Source: Psychrobacillus sp044762655
Lineage (GTDB): Bacteria > Bacillota > Bacilli > Bacillales_A > Planococcaceae
DNA: 64,000 nt
Assembly (NCBI RefSeq): GCF_044762655.1
Contig: NZ_JBIWER010000005.1
Span: 227,493-291,492 of the forward strand
Direction: 5' to 3'
The notes under the pieces: model-generated
What the model saw: only the letters and a program-made list of their open reading frames with translations
What the model was told of the DNA's origin: nothing
The model's database searches: none
Program-made: the position numbers and the translations under genes
Part shown: positions 1-7,491 of the stretch, piece after piece
Position numbering within the stretch: position 1 is the stretch's first letter
Layout of the letters: every line of letters starts with the position of its first letter

Positions 1-47
1 ATCATATCAAAAAAGAGCCCAACATACGTCAGACTCTCTTCCATTTA

Positions 48-118
48 TCAATAAATTAATTGAACAAGCTCTTCTTTTGTAATACCACCGAAGTATTTTG
101 GTACGTCGATGTTTGGAA
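48..118 (-). pseudogene. 3'-end fragment of a second lplJ (lipoate-protein ligase)
   Basis: Read on the minus strand, this stretch encodes about 22 residues ending in YFGGITKEELVQLIY and a TGA stop. That is almost identical to the C-terminus of the intact lplJ at 2475-3467. The copies differ at the nucleotide level mostly at silent positions, plus one Val/Ile change. Similarity continues downstream into the same imperfect terminator hairpin (about 9-41) and stops abruptly near position 118, just before the gltS stop codon. It is therefore a truncated copy, not a complete gene. The left copy uses more G/C at third positions, as gltS does. Confidence 0.75.
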
Positions 119-135
119 ACAGTCAATCCAATAAC

Positions 136-1320
136 TCACTTGAAGAAGTTAATCGTCGCGATAATGATCGGTGCGCTAAATACAACATCAATCAGGAATG
201 CACCTACAATTGGCACGACCAGGAACGCCGTTCGAGAAGGACCATACTTGCTCACGGTTGCGGACATGTTCGCCATTGCATTTGGAGTTGCACCCAGCCC
301 GTGGCCTAAGAATCCAGAGATCATGACAGCCGCATCGTAGTCCTTGCCAAGCATTCGGAACATCACAAAGATGGCATACAAGACGATGACGATAACCTGG
401 ATGAGTATAATGCCGATGAGTGGTAGAGCGAGATCTGCGACTTCCCACAGCTTGATGCTCATCAATGCCATCGAGAGAAAGATCGCAAGCGAAACGTCAC
501 CGATAAAGTTGATTTCCTTCATGTTCACCGTGCCCTTTACAAAGCGGTCGGCAAGATTCCGGACAATGACCGCCACGAACATCGCCCCTATATAGGACGG
601 CAGGACGAAGCCGGTAACATTCGTAAACAATTCACCAAGATAGGTTCCAACTGCCATGCAAAACGTGATGAGGGCGACCTGGACCATGAACGACCATTCT
701 TGAATCGGTTTCTCATCCTTCTCTACATACTCCTCTACTTCACCCGATGCCGGCTTTAAGTCGTGTTTCTTAATCAGATACCGCGCAACCGGGCCGCCGG
801 TAAGGCTACCGCAAATCAGGCCAAGTGTGGCGGCGGCCATGCCAATCGTCAAGGCCGAGGAAATGCCCAAGTCCTCAATCGTCTGTCCGTACGCCGCAGC
901 GCCGCCATGCCCTCCGTTCATCGAAACTGCCCCGGCCATGACACCCAACAGTGGGTCAATTCCAAACAATTGAGCAAACGAAACACCGATGACGTTCTGC
1001 AAGAACACCGTGACGCCGCACAAGAGCAGGTAGATGACTAAGAGCTTCCCACCTAGTTTGATGAGCTTGAAGCTTGCTCCAAGACCCACCGTCGTAAAGA
1101 AGGCAATCATGAACAGCGTCTGTAGCGATGTATCCAATGTAATCTCGACAATCCCCGTAGTTTTCAACATTAGAGCTAAAGCGGCAAATATTAAACCGCC
1201 GACGACAGGCGCCGGGATCAGGAACCTGTTAAGGAATCCAATCCTGTTTACAAGTGCCATTCCAAGCAGATAGAGAGCTACTGCAAGGAACAGAGTGGTA
1301 ATCTGGTTGAGTTCAATCAT
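136..1320 (-). CDS. gltS: sodium/glutamate symporter (GltS family)
   Basis: A 394-residue polytopic membrane protein with about ten to twelve hydrophobic segments. Conserved GltS blocks include GGHGGAAAYG near residues 136-145 and the matching C-terminal block GHGLGATPNAMANM. Family members co-transport glutamate with sodium across the cytoplasmic membrane. The ATG follows an AAAGGTG ribosome site. A 65-codon ORF ends 7 bp upstream and may be co-transcribed, and a perfect CcpA operator lies further upstream at 1653. Base composition is clearly richer in G+C than the genes from 2.4 kb onward, suggesting acquisition from another lineage. Substrate is inferred from family only. Confidence 0.88.
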   Translation of the reverse strand: MIELNQITTLFLAVALYLLGMALVNRIGFLNRFLIPAPVVGGLIFAALALMLKTTGIVEITLDTSLQTLFMIAFFTTVGLGASFKLIKLGGKLLVIYLLLCGVTVFLQNVIGVSFAQLFGIDPLLGVMAGAVSMNGGHGGAAAYGQTIEDLGISSALTIGMAAATLGLICGSLTGGPVARYLIKKHDLKPASGEVEEYVEKDEKPIQEWSFMVQVALITFCMAVGTYLGELFTNVTGFVLPSYIGAMFVAVIVRNLADRFVKGTVNMKEINFIGDVSLAIFLSMALMSIKLWEVADLALPLIGIILIQVIVIVLYAIFVMFRMLGKDYDAAVMISGFLGHGLGATPNAMANMSATVSKYGPSRTAFLVVPIVGAFLIDVVFSAPIIIATINFFK

Positions 1321-1326
1321 TTATCT

Positions 1327-1524
1327 TCACCTTTCTAAAAAGCCTTTACCATTTTCATCAAAATTCTGGTAAACCTCGGATATGTTAAAGCTTGTCGTTT
1401 TTTCATTTACACATACGTGCCGAATGAAAGATGCCAGCTGATCACGGCATGTGTCGAATTCCGTTTCTCCCTCAAACACATATGTGACGCCGAGCTCATC
1501 TACACGGTTAAAAAGCTCTGGCAT
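1327..1524 (-). CDS. hypothetical 65-residue protein upstream of gltS
   Basis: Not recognised. The reading frame encodes a soluble, acidic 65-residue product with two cysteines and no membrane segment. Its stop lies 6 bp before gltS. The ATG has only a weak purine-rich region (GTGAGA) in front of it and an in-frame TGA lies just upstream. It could be a small gene co-transcribed with gltS, or the tail of a larger gene lost when the segment was acquired. Base composition matches gltS rather than the chromosome around it. Confidence 0.35.
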   Translation of the reverse strand: MPELFNRVDELGVTYVFEGETEFDTCRDQLASFIRHVCVNEKTTSFNISEVYQNFDENGKGFLER

Positions 1525-1652
1525 GTTGCAATCGTCTCACTGTTGATTTGTCTATCCAAAGATTGCAACCGCTTTCCTTATACAAAATGTTCATCCTAAA
1601 CTAATGTCGGTACACAAGGAAACCATCCCAAGGTGAAAATTTGATATACCTT

Positions 1653-1667
1653 AGTAAACGCTTTCAT
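1653..1667. promoter_or_regulatory. CcpA operator (cre site)
   Basis: The minus-strand 15-mer ATGAAAGCGTTTACT matches the published cre consensus WTGNAANCGNWNNCW at every position. It lies about 130 bp upstream of the small ORF that precedes gltS, a plausible position for carbon-catabolite control of that unit. Whether it represses or activates depends on the unmapped transcription start. Confidence 0.65.
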
Positions 1668-1852
1668 CCCTAGGAGATAGAGTTATAGCTAATATTCTCC
1701 GGGAGGCTTATTGAATCCTACAAAATCCGACGTTCCCCATTATACTTTTTTAAAAAATGGTGAATTTTACTCATCCATTCAATTAGCACTCGCTAAACTT
1801 TTCATTTGCTTTAGGATTGTTCAACTACAATTTACATAATATAAAAGACTGA

Positions 1853-1897
1853 ACCACCTAAATCGTTGACAAATCAACGTTCCAGGTGGTCTTCTTT
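1853..1897 (+). terminator. strong hairpin, probable terminator
   Basis: ACCACCT pairs with AGGTGGT, and an inner CGTTGA-CAAA-TCAACG stem sits inside, followed by a short pyrimidine tract. No gene directly upstream on the plus strand explains it, so it may be left from a lost gene. Confidence 0.45.
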
Positions 1898-2134
1898 ATA
1901 AATCAAACACATTTATGGTAGGGTTCCTCAATCAAAAAATTAGAAGTTTCTAGAGTGGAAATCTTAGAAGCGATAATGTGGTTGCTACTGCATCAAAAGA
2001 GGGGTTTTGCACTAGCTCATTTAGTTTAAGTACATTCTTTACAAATTCAATACAATTTTGGAGAAGTATTCATTTTAATAGTAGAAAAAAATCACCAGAA
2101 TTATTGAGCGGTGATTAGTTTCCAATGCTTAAAA

Positions 2135-2175
2135 ACAAGCCGATTTACTAGAGAAAATCAGCTTGTTCTTTTTTT
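2135..2175 (+). terminator. intrinsic terminator with no visible gene
   Basis: ACAAGC and a GATTT segment pair with AAATC and GCTTGT, followed by TTCTTTTTTT. It looks functional on the plus strand, but no plus-strand gene precedes it. Confidence 0.5.
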
Positions 2176-2436
2176 GTGGCATATTAGCATTTAATGATTC
2201 CCATTCTTAGGATTCATGTCATCCGGTACCAAACCTTGATAATATCGAGGTAATGACTTAATTTTTCTTCTTTTATCGAATCCATTCAAAATACCTGCCA
2301 AAATATAATATTAGAAAGCAATTTTCAAACCGAATTATACAAGGGAGATTCACCCTTGGGAAGTCTCGTGTCAGAACTCCATTGTTCAAAAAAACGTTGA
2401 TATGACTAAGTTTATAGAGCATTCTCCTAAGTTTCA

Positions 2437-2468
2437 AAAAAGAGCCCGACATAAGTCAGACTCTCTTC
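2437..2468 (-). terminator. terminator of lplJ
   Basis: On the minus strand an imperfect hairpin built from GAGAG/CTCT and CTGAC/GTCGG is followed by six T residues immediately after the lplJ stop. A near copy is present at 9-41. Confidence 0.6.
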
Positions 2469-2474
2469 CATTTC

Positions 2475-3467
2475 TTAATAAATTAATTGAACAAGCTCTT
2501 CTTTAGTAATACCACCAAAGTATTTTGGTACATCTACGTTTGCTAATGCTGCTTCAATGCCTTCTTTACTATAAGGTTTGCCAGTTAGTAACTGCTCTAC
2601 TTCTGCCATATCCCCTACACCGAAGAAGTCGCCGAAGATCTTTACTTCTTCAATCATTCCTTTGTTCACATCTAAACGAACATCTACTCCTCCGACTGGG
2701 AAACGGTGAGAATGCTTCATGTTGAATTTAGGTGACTTACCAAAATTCCAATCCCATTGTTGGTAACGTTCCTCGGAAAGCTTGTGGATATTTTCCCAGT
2801 CTTGATCTGTTAACTCCCAGTATTGTATATTTTCTTCACCATCAAAAATAGAAGCAAGAAGTTGTGAACGGAACTGTTCGATTGTCATTGGATTTTCTAA
2901 CAGTTCATTAATGTTAGTCACACGGCTACGAATGGATTTAATGCCTTTTGATTCAATTTTTTCCTTGCTCACTTTCAAAGCTGATACAACAGCATCTATT
3001 TCTGTATCAAACATTAATGTTCCATGACTGAACATACGTCCGCGAGTTGAATATTGTGCATTACCAGAGATTTTTTTCCCGCCAGCCATAATATCGTTTC
3101 TACCAGATAACTCCGCATCAACACCCATTTTAGCTAGAGCATCTATAACAGGCTGCGTAAACTTCTTAAAATTACGGAAACTCTCTCCATCATCCTTTGT
3201 TAAAAAGCTGTAATTCAAGTTGCCTAGGTCATGATACACAGCACCGCCACCGGACAGCCTGCGGACTGGGATTATCCCATTTGCTTCAACAAAATCAGTA
3301 TTTATCTCTTCTATCGTATTTTGGTTTCTCCCAATAATAATGGAAGGCTGATTTATGTAAAACAGAAGAAAAGAATCCTTTTCAACGTCCATTGTATTCA
3401 ATGCATACTCCTCAATAGCTAAGTTAATGCGTGGATCTGTTATTCCTTTATTGTCGATAAAATACAT
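2475..3467 (-). CDS. lplJ: lipoate-protein ligase
   Basis: A 330-residue homologue of B. subtilis LplJ (about 331 residues). It attaches lipoate, via lipoyl-AMP, to lysines of the E2 and H proteins of 2-oxoacid dehydrogenases and the glycine cleavage system. Recognisable blocks are the N-terminal PRINLAIEEY, the RRLSGGGAVYHDLGNLNYSF region of the biotin/lipoate ligase fold near residues 75-95, and GGKKISGNAQ with the adenylate-contacting lysine. The second of two closely spaced ATGs is chosen because it lies 8 bp from AAGGAG; the first would be only 2 bp away. In B. subtilis it also neighbours yhfH. Confidence 0.92.
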   Translation of the reverse strand: MYFIDNKGITDPRINLAIEEYALNTMDVEKDSFLLFYINQPSIIIGRNQNTIEEINTDFVEANGIIPVRRLSGGGAVYHDLGNLNYSFLTKDDGESFRNFKKFTQPVIDALAKMGVDAELSGRNDIMAGGKKISGNAQYSTRGRMFSHGTLMFDTEIDAVVSALKVSKEKIESKGIKSIRSRVTNINELLENPMTIEQFRSQLLASIFDGEENIQYWELTDQDWENIHKLSEERYQQWDWNFGKSPKFNMKHSHRFPVGGVDVRLDVNKGMIEEVKIFGDFFGVGDMAEVEQLLTGKPYSKEGIEAALANVDVPKYFGGITKEELVQLIY

Positions 3468-3514
3468 GTTCATCTCTCCTTTATCATTATTTTATCAAAA
3501 GTTCCGATAATATG

Positions 3515-3544
3515 TTGACAAATTGAACTGTGTTATAATACAAT
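3515..3544 (+). promoter_or_regulatory. promoter of yhfH
   Basis: TTGACA at 3515-3520 is followed after 18 bp by TACAAT at 3539-3544. An extended -10 (TGTTATAAT) overlaps at 3531-3539. Either gives a SigA-type promoter about 45 bp before the start codon. Confidence 0.55.
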
Positions 3545-3589
3545 GATGATAATAAAGTTAGTTATATAACAGATGGAGGTGGAACAACT

Positions 3590-3715
3590 ATGTTAGAAAA
3601 CGTAATTGAATTTTTCCGTAACCTGCCCGCTAAGAAATGTGCATCATGTGGTGAAGCAATTGAAGAACAGCATGAATGCTACGGGAACCACTGTGATAAA
3701 TGCACTAAAATTTAA
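3590..3715 (+). CDS. yhfH: YhfH family small zinc-ribbon-like protein
   Basis: A 41-residue protein that is easily missed by gene finders. It has a strong GGAGGTGG ribosome site 6 bp before the ATG. The sequence ends in two close Cys pairs, CASC (residues 17-20) and CDKC (35-38), plus C31, arranged like a small metal-binding knuckle. The FFRNLPAKKC block is typical of the YhfH family, whose gene also lies beside lplJ in B. subtilis. Function is unknown; zinc binding is inference from the cysteines. A good terminator follows. Confidence 0.85.
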   Translation: MLENVIEFFRNLPAKKCASCGEAIEEQHECYGNHCDKCTKI

Positions 3716-3730
3716 TTAACAATTAAAATC

Positions 3731-3763
3731 CCACTAGATACTCCCCTTTCTAGTGGTTTTTTT
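3731..3763 (+). terminator. terminator of yhfH
   Basis: CCACTAGA pairs with TCTAGTGG, followed by seven T residues, 15 bp after the yhfH stop. Confidence 0.85.
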
Positions 3764-3795
3764 ATTAATTAAAAAACGCACACACACTTTAATAC

Positions 3796-3960
3796 CATTA
3801 CCTATTTCTATCGTTTTCACTGGTCTTAGAACAGACTTGTTACTATTTCATTACTGCGCAATTTTTTTATAAGTCTGTACTAACTTAAGAACTACTCACT
3901 TTATTGATTGTAGTGGACGGCGTACGCCTGGAACGGAAATCAGCGGTCTGATTGGATTAT
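3796..3960. repeat. degenerate intergenic repeat
   Basis: Positions 3808-3860 resemble 17034-17100 (TTTCTATCGTTTTC, then a variable part, then ACAGACTTG, then ATTTTTTT). Positions 3915-3950 carry the words CGCCTGGAACGGAAATCAGC, which recur in altered form at about 13960 and 31560. This looks like decayed copies of mobile intergenic repeats, not a gene. Confidence 0.5.
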
Positions 3961-3968
3961 ACTTTAAA

Positions 3969-4002
3969 CCAAAAACCCACCTCTTTTATGAGATGGGTTT
4001 TA
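3969..4002 (-). terminator. terminator of yhgE
   Basis: On the minus strand AAACCCATCT and AGGTGGGTTT form a stem with a short loop, ending in TTTTTGG, 5 bp after the yhgE stop. Confidence 0.75.
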
Positions 4003-4006
4003 AAAA

Positions 4007-6196
4007 TTATACTTCCGCTGTTTCTTTAGAATGACGTTTTTTGAATAATAGCATGAAATAACCCAAAGTTAAGGTCAGACATACTATCATAAATCCTAAT
4101 AACACACTATTAGTGGACCAGAAATTGCTTATGTCTCCTGTTGAAATGGAAGCTTTAAAGCTTTGTACTGAGTAAGTCATCGGTAAGAATTTATTAAAGA
4201 TTTGTAGCTGCTGAGGTATTAGCTCCAATGGGAAAGTACCTGCGCTAGTTGTCAATTGAAGTATTAAGATAACAATTGCAACAAAGCGACCTGGATCACC
4301 AAGTACTGTTACAAGTAATTGGACAATAGCTAAGTAGGTAAAGCTTGTAATGATGGTCGATAATATAAACAATCCTACACTTTGTGTCTCCAATTTTAAA
4401 GCAAATAAAGCAATAGCTACAACAACTAAAGATTGAATAATCCCTACTACTCCCAAAACTGAGATCTTACTTAAAAACCAAGATGCTCCGCTGGTAGGCT
4501 TAATCGCGGCCTGTACGAATGGAAATACGATCGAAATGAGTAATGCACCTACAAATAATCCAAGAGATAAGAAGTATGGTGTAAATCCTGTACCATAGTT
4601 TGGTACCTCATTTACTCCTTCGACATTCACATCTACTGGAGATGCTACCATTTCATATGTGGAATTATTGGCTGATACCTCTTTAGATTGTTCACTAGCA
4701 TCCTTTAAGCTCGATTGTAAAATTTCCGTTCCTGCTGCTAACTGTTCCGTTCCCTCTGTTAATTTTGTTGAGCCATCTGCTAATTCTCCAGATTTCTCAG
4801 CTAATGTTCCTGTTCCTGTTTTTAACTGACTTGAACCAGATGCTAATTTATTTAGACCGGCTACTAAACTAGAAGAACCATCATATGCTTGCTGCATTCC
4901 AGTTGTTAAGTCGTTCATTTTAGCTGCAAGTGTATTAGTTCCTGTTGCTAAACTTGCGGAACCTTCCATTAATGCACTTGAAGAGTCATTTAATTGTGAA
5001 ATACCTTGTTTTGCCTGCGTGTAACCTGCACTCAATTGTTCAGCTCCGCTACTCACTTGAGTAGTACCTTTTGATAGGGCATCTGTACCATTAGCGAGCT
5101 TTTCTAAACCAGCCGATACAGTGGAACTACCATTTTCTATCTGTTTTATTGTTTCTTTTAAGGTTGCTGCCTGTTCAGCTGGTAATGATTCTGAAAGCTG
5201 ATTTAACTGTTTCGCTAATGCTTGAATGCCAGCAGTAACCTGAGTAGAACCTTCAGATAACTGTATTGCGCTATTATTAATAGCTTCACTGCTTGATTGT
5301 AATGTAGCTAATGATTTAAGTATTTCTTTTTCTTTTGCACTTAATAATTGATAACTTTCGTTTAGTTTAGCTACTCCACTTGTATACGTTTGAATTCCAC
5401 TGTTTAATTTACCTGCACCTGTTGCAGTTTGATTGATGCCGTCTGCTAATTGCTTTGTTCCATCTGTAAGTGTGGATAATCCATTATTTAAATCCGTAGA
5501 ACCAGTTGCAGCTTTCTGAATACCATCCACAACTGTACTAGTTCCATCTCGAAGTTCGATTGTACTACTTGCCAACTGTCCTAAATAGCCTTTTAAATCA
5601 GATGCGCCTGTATTAATTTCTACAGCACCATCTTTTAATGCACCTGCTCCATCGGAGGCTTCAGCAAATCCATCTCCCAATTTCGTAATAGAATCAAATA
5701 ATTGTTCCGCATAAGTTGCAGATACTTGTTTATTTACCTCCGCCCGAATTCGATCCATTGCGGTTTCACCAATTTGAGAGGATAGAAAGTTATATCCTTC
5801 ATTTGCTTTGTAAGTAATAACCATCTTTTGAGGTTCTTCATCTAACAATGTTGTTGCATGTTGTGAAAAGTTTTCTGGAATCTCGATTAATAAATAATAG
5901 TCTTCATTTACTAATCCTTCATCTGCTTCTTCCTTTGAAACAGAAACAAACTTAAATTGTCCACTTTCCTTTAATTTCTCAGATAGGTCATTTCCTAACG
6001 ATAAAGTAGTATCGTTATACGTAGCACCCTCGTCTGCATTCACAACTGCTACTGGTAGATCACTTAAATTTGCATAGGGATCCCAAAATGCCCACAAAAA
6101 CATTCCTGCATACATAACAGGTATGAACAATACTGCAATTATAGGAATAAGTAATTTCCTATTTGTAAAAATACTTTTCCATTCTGATTTAATCAT
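4007..6196 (-). CDS. yhgE: YhgE/Pip family membrane protein (ABC-2 type)
   Basis: A 729-residue protein with one N-terminal membrane segment (about residues 15-40), a long extracytoplasmic region and about five C-terminal membrane segments. The middle part is filled with heptad-like repeats of the form DGT-x2-L-x2-G, typical of YhgE/Pip proteins, which relate to the phage-infection protein Pip and type VII-secretion-associated EsaA. The actual role is not established; the C-terminus belongs to the ABC-2 permease clan. The ATG is chosen 8 bp after GGGAG; an upstream GTG overlaps that site. A palindrome lies between it and the tetR-type gene yhgD, which probably controls it. Confidence 0.85.
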   Translation of the reverse strand: MIKSEWKSIFTNRKLLIPIIAVLFIPVMYAGMFLWAFWDPYANLSDLPVAVVNADEGATYNDTTLSLGNDLSEKLKESGQFKFVSVSKEEADEGLVNEDYYLLIEIPENFSQHATTLLDEEPQKMVITYKANEGYNFLSSQIGETAMDRIRAEVNKQVSATYAEQLFDSITKLGDGFAEASDGAGALKDGAVEINTGASDLKGYLGQLASSTIELRDGTSTVVDGIQKAATGSTDLNNGLSTLTDGTKQLADGINQTATGAGKLNSGIQTYTSGVAKLNESYQLLSAKEKEILKSLATLQSSSEAINNSAIQLSEGSTQVTAGIQALAKQLNQLSESLPAEQAATLKETIKQIENGSSTVSAGLEKLANGTDALSKGTTQVSSGAEQLSAGYTQAKQGISQLNDSSSALMEGSASLATGTNTLAAKMNDLTTGMQQAYDGSSSLVAGLNKLASGSSQLKTGTGTLAEKSGELADGSTKLTEGTEQLAAGTEILQSSLKDASEQSKEVSANNSTYEMVASPVDVNVEGVNEVPNYGTGFTPYFLSLGLFVGALLISIVFPFVQAAIKPTSGASWFLSKISVLGVVGIIQSLVVVAIALFALKLETQSVGLFILSTIITSFTYLAIVQLLVTVLGDPGRFVAIVILILQLTTSAGTFPLELIPQQLQIFNKFLPMTYSVQSFKASISTGDISNFWSTNSVLLGFMIVCLTLTLGYFMLLFKKRHSKETAEV

Positions 6197-6212
6197 CTCA
6201 TTCACTCCCAGT

Positions 6213-6239
6213 ACTGAATGACCAATTCGTTCATTCAGT
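6213..6239. promoter_or_regulatory. palindromic operator between yhgD and yhgE
   Basis: Perfect 9-bp arms ACTGAATGA and TCATTCAGT are separated by 9 bp, directly upstream of the yhgE ribosome site. The shape (TGAATGA...TCATTCA) is typical of TetR-family targets. The likely ligand is YhgD, encoded just upstream. Confidence 0.55.
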
Positions 6240-6262
6240 CATTTCATTTTAAAAAATTAGTC

Positions 6263-6832
6263 TCAATTAATGAGACTTTGAAAAATAGTATCTTGGAAAA
6301 AGTCAGCAATTTCACGTTCTGTTAGTGGTTTTTCATGCGTTAAATTCCAGTCGTTTACAAATGCCAAATACCCTTTTAATAATAAATATGCAACGAGTTC
6401 ACTATTTACTTGGCGTACTTCCCCTGCATTTATATACTTATCAATCTTCTGTTTTATAAAAGAAACAATTGCTTGCTCAATTTGTGCTTTCACAAGTGTA
6501 ACAGGTGGCGTTCTCCATTCCTGTTCCTCGGCAATTATTTTAGCAAACAGCTGATGTGTATCTCGGAATTCTAGCATTTTCATCAAGGCAGCATACGCAT
6601 TTTCTTGAAAGGATGCTTCTTCCTTTATCACTATTGTTGCTTCCTGTTTCATTTCTACGATAATACGAAGTACAATTTCTTGAAAAAGTACTTCTTTATT
6701 CTCAAAAAAAGTATAAATTGTACCTTTCCCTACATTTGCAATTTTAGCTATTTGCTCCATCGTTGTAGCTTTATAGCCAAACAAGGAAAAAGATTTAGTT
6801 GCTGCATCTAATATTTCCTGTCTGCGATCCAC
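6263..6832 (-). CDS. yhgD: TetR/AcrR family transcriptional regulator
   Basis: A 189-residue regulator with an N-terminal TetR helix-turn-helix (TTMEQIAKIANVGKGTIYTF at about residues 22-41) and a C-terminal ligand/dimer domain. B. subtilis YhgD is of similar length and also precedes yhgE. The GTG start is chosen because it sits 8 bp after AGGAG; the longer frame would start inside that ribosome site. Inverted repeats lie both upstream of this gene and between it and yhgE, so autoregulation and control of yhgE are likely (inference). Confidence 0.85.
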   Translation of the reverse strand: MDRRQEILDAATKSFSLFGYKATTMEQIAKIANVGKGTIYTFFENKEVLFQEIVLRIIVEMKQEATIVIKEEASFQENAYAALMKMLEFRDTHQLFAKIIAEEQEWRTPPVTLVKAQIEQAIVSFIKQKIDKYINAGEVRQVNSELVAYLLLKGYLAFVNDWNLTHEKPLTEREIADFFQDTIFQSLIN

Positions 6833-6854
6833 ATGTTCAACTCCTATCAAAAAA

Positions 6855-6885
6855 TGACTAGAAAACCATTTCGGTCATCTAGTCA
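6855..6885. promoter_or_regulatory. inverted repeat upstream of yhgD
   Basis: TGACTAGA and TCTAGTCA, perfect 8-bp arms with a 15-bp spacer, lie just before the yhgD ribosome site. They could be an autoregulatory operator. The half-sites differ from those at 6213-6239, so one factor may not bind both. Confidence 0.4.
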
Positions 6886-6920
6886 CTATAATACACTTCT
6901 CTTATTTCTTTAGCAAGTTT

Positions 6921-7385
6921 TTACTCATGATTCATGTGACTCATCGAATCATCCGAATCATCCGGAATTACTTTAGTCATATCTGGATCTCCAACGATCA
7001 GTTCCTGCTTAGGCATAACATGAAGTCCTCTTGCATTCGTATGTGCAAACATATAATAGACGCCATCATGATCAAATGTAAAATTCGCTTCATACACGCC
7101 GTCTTTCGTTAAAGTACCTTCAATCATATGTCCTTCCTCACGCATACCTGACTCCCATACTTCGAATTCAACAGAAGCATCATCTACCGCTTCACCTGAT
7201 TGAGATACTTTTGCAGATAATACAACGTCTTCTATAGCAAGTGTTTCATCCGTTTGGATGTCAACTACTACTTCCTCTAGTGTACCTTCATTATGATGTG
7301 TTGCATTGCTTCCCGTTTCTTCTTTGTCCCCACAGCCTACAAGTGTCATGGTTGCAAATGCTAGAATTGCTAATGTTTTTTTCAT
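6921..7385 (-). CDS. lipoprotein with FixH/YtkA-like domain
   Basis: A 154-residue exported lipoprotein. A signal peptide ends in the lipobox LVGC at about residues 15-18, followed by an acidic linker. The YtkA/FixH-type beta-sandwich (SAKVSQSGEAVDDASVEFEV ... GVYYMFAHTNARGLHVMPK) covers about residues 45-135, and a His/Met/Asp-rich tail ends DDSMSHMNHE. The His/Met tail suggests metal, perhaps copper, contact; this is inference. The ATG is placed 10 bp after GGGAGG rather than at the TTG inside that site. It sits directly downstream of hemH, where B. subtilis has hemY. Confidence 0.75.
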   Translation of the reverse strand: MKKTLAILAFATMTLVGCGDKEETGSNATHHNEGTLEEVVVDIQTDETLAIEDVVLSAKVSQSGEAVDDASVEFEVWESGMREEGHMIEGTLTKDGVYEANFTFDHDGVYYMFAHTNARGLHVMPKQELIVGDPDMTKVIPDDSDDSMSHMNHE

Positions 7386-7440
7386 CGTGATACATCCTCC
7401 CAATTTGTTAAGGTATATAATATAAATTTTATACTTTGTT

Positions 7441-7480
7441 AAAAAAAAGTCTTAAACACCTGGCTGATGTTTAAGACATT
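7441..7480 (-). terminator. terminator of hemEH
   Basis: GTCTTAAACA and TGTTTAAGAC form a 10-bp stem with a 9-base loop. On the minus strand it is followed by eight T residues, 12 bp after the hemH stop. It separates hemH from the lipoprotein gene. Confidence 0.8.
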
Positions 7481-7491
7481 TAACAAAAGAT

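Larger units (their letters stand above)
1525..2474. other. 950-bp gap without a convincing gene
   Basis: This stretch holds the cre site, two terminator-like hairpins (1853-1897 and 2135-2175) and the lplJ terminator. An open minus-strand frame of about 39 codons without a good start ends at 2191 (C-terminus GLVPDDMNPKNGNH). It reads like the end of a protein and may be a gene remnant. An overlapping 23-codon ATG frame is also open. Neither can be assigned. Confidence 0.5.

Noticed and set aside
98..340. Plus-strand 80-codon frame across the gltS 3' end
   Set aside because: Antisense to gltS, no ribosome site, composition follows the shadow of a real gene.
2212..2286. Minus-strand ATG frame of 23 codons in the gap before lplJ
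   Set aside because: Overlaps another open frame that looks more protein-like and has only a partial ribosome site; neither could be assigned.
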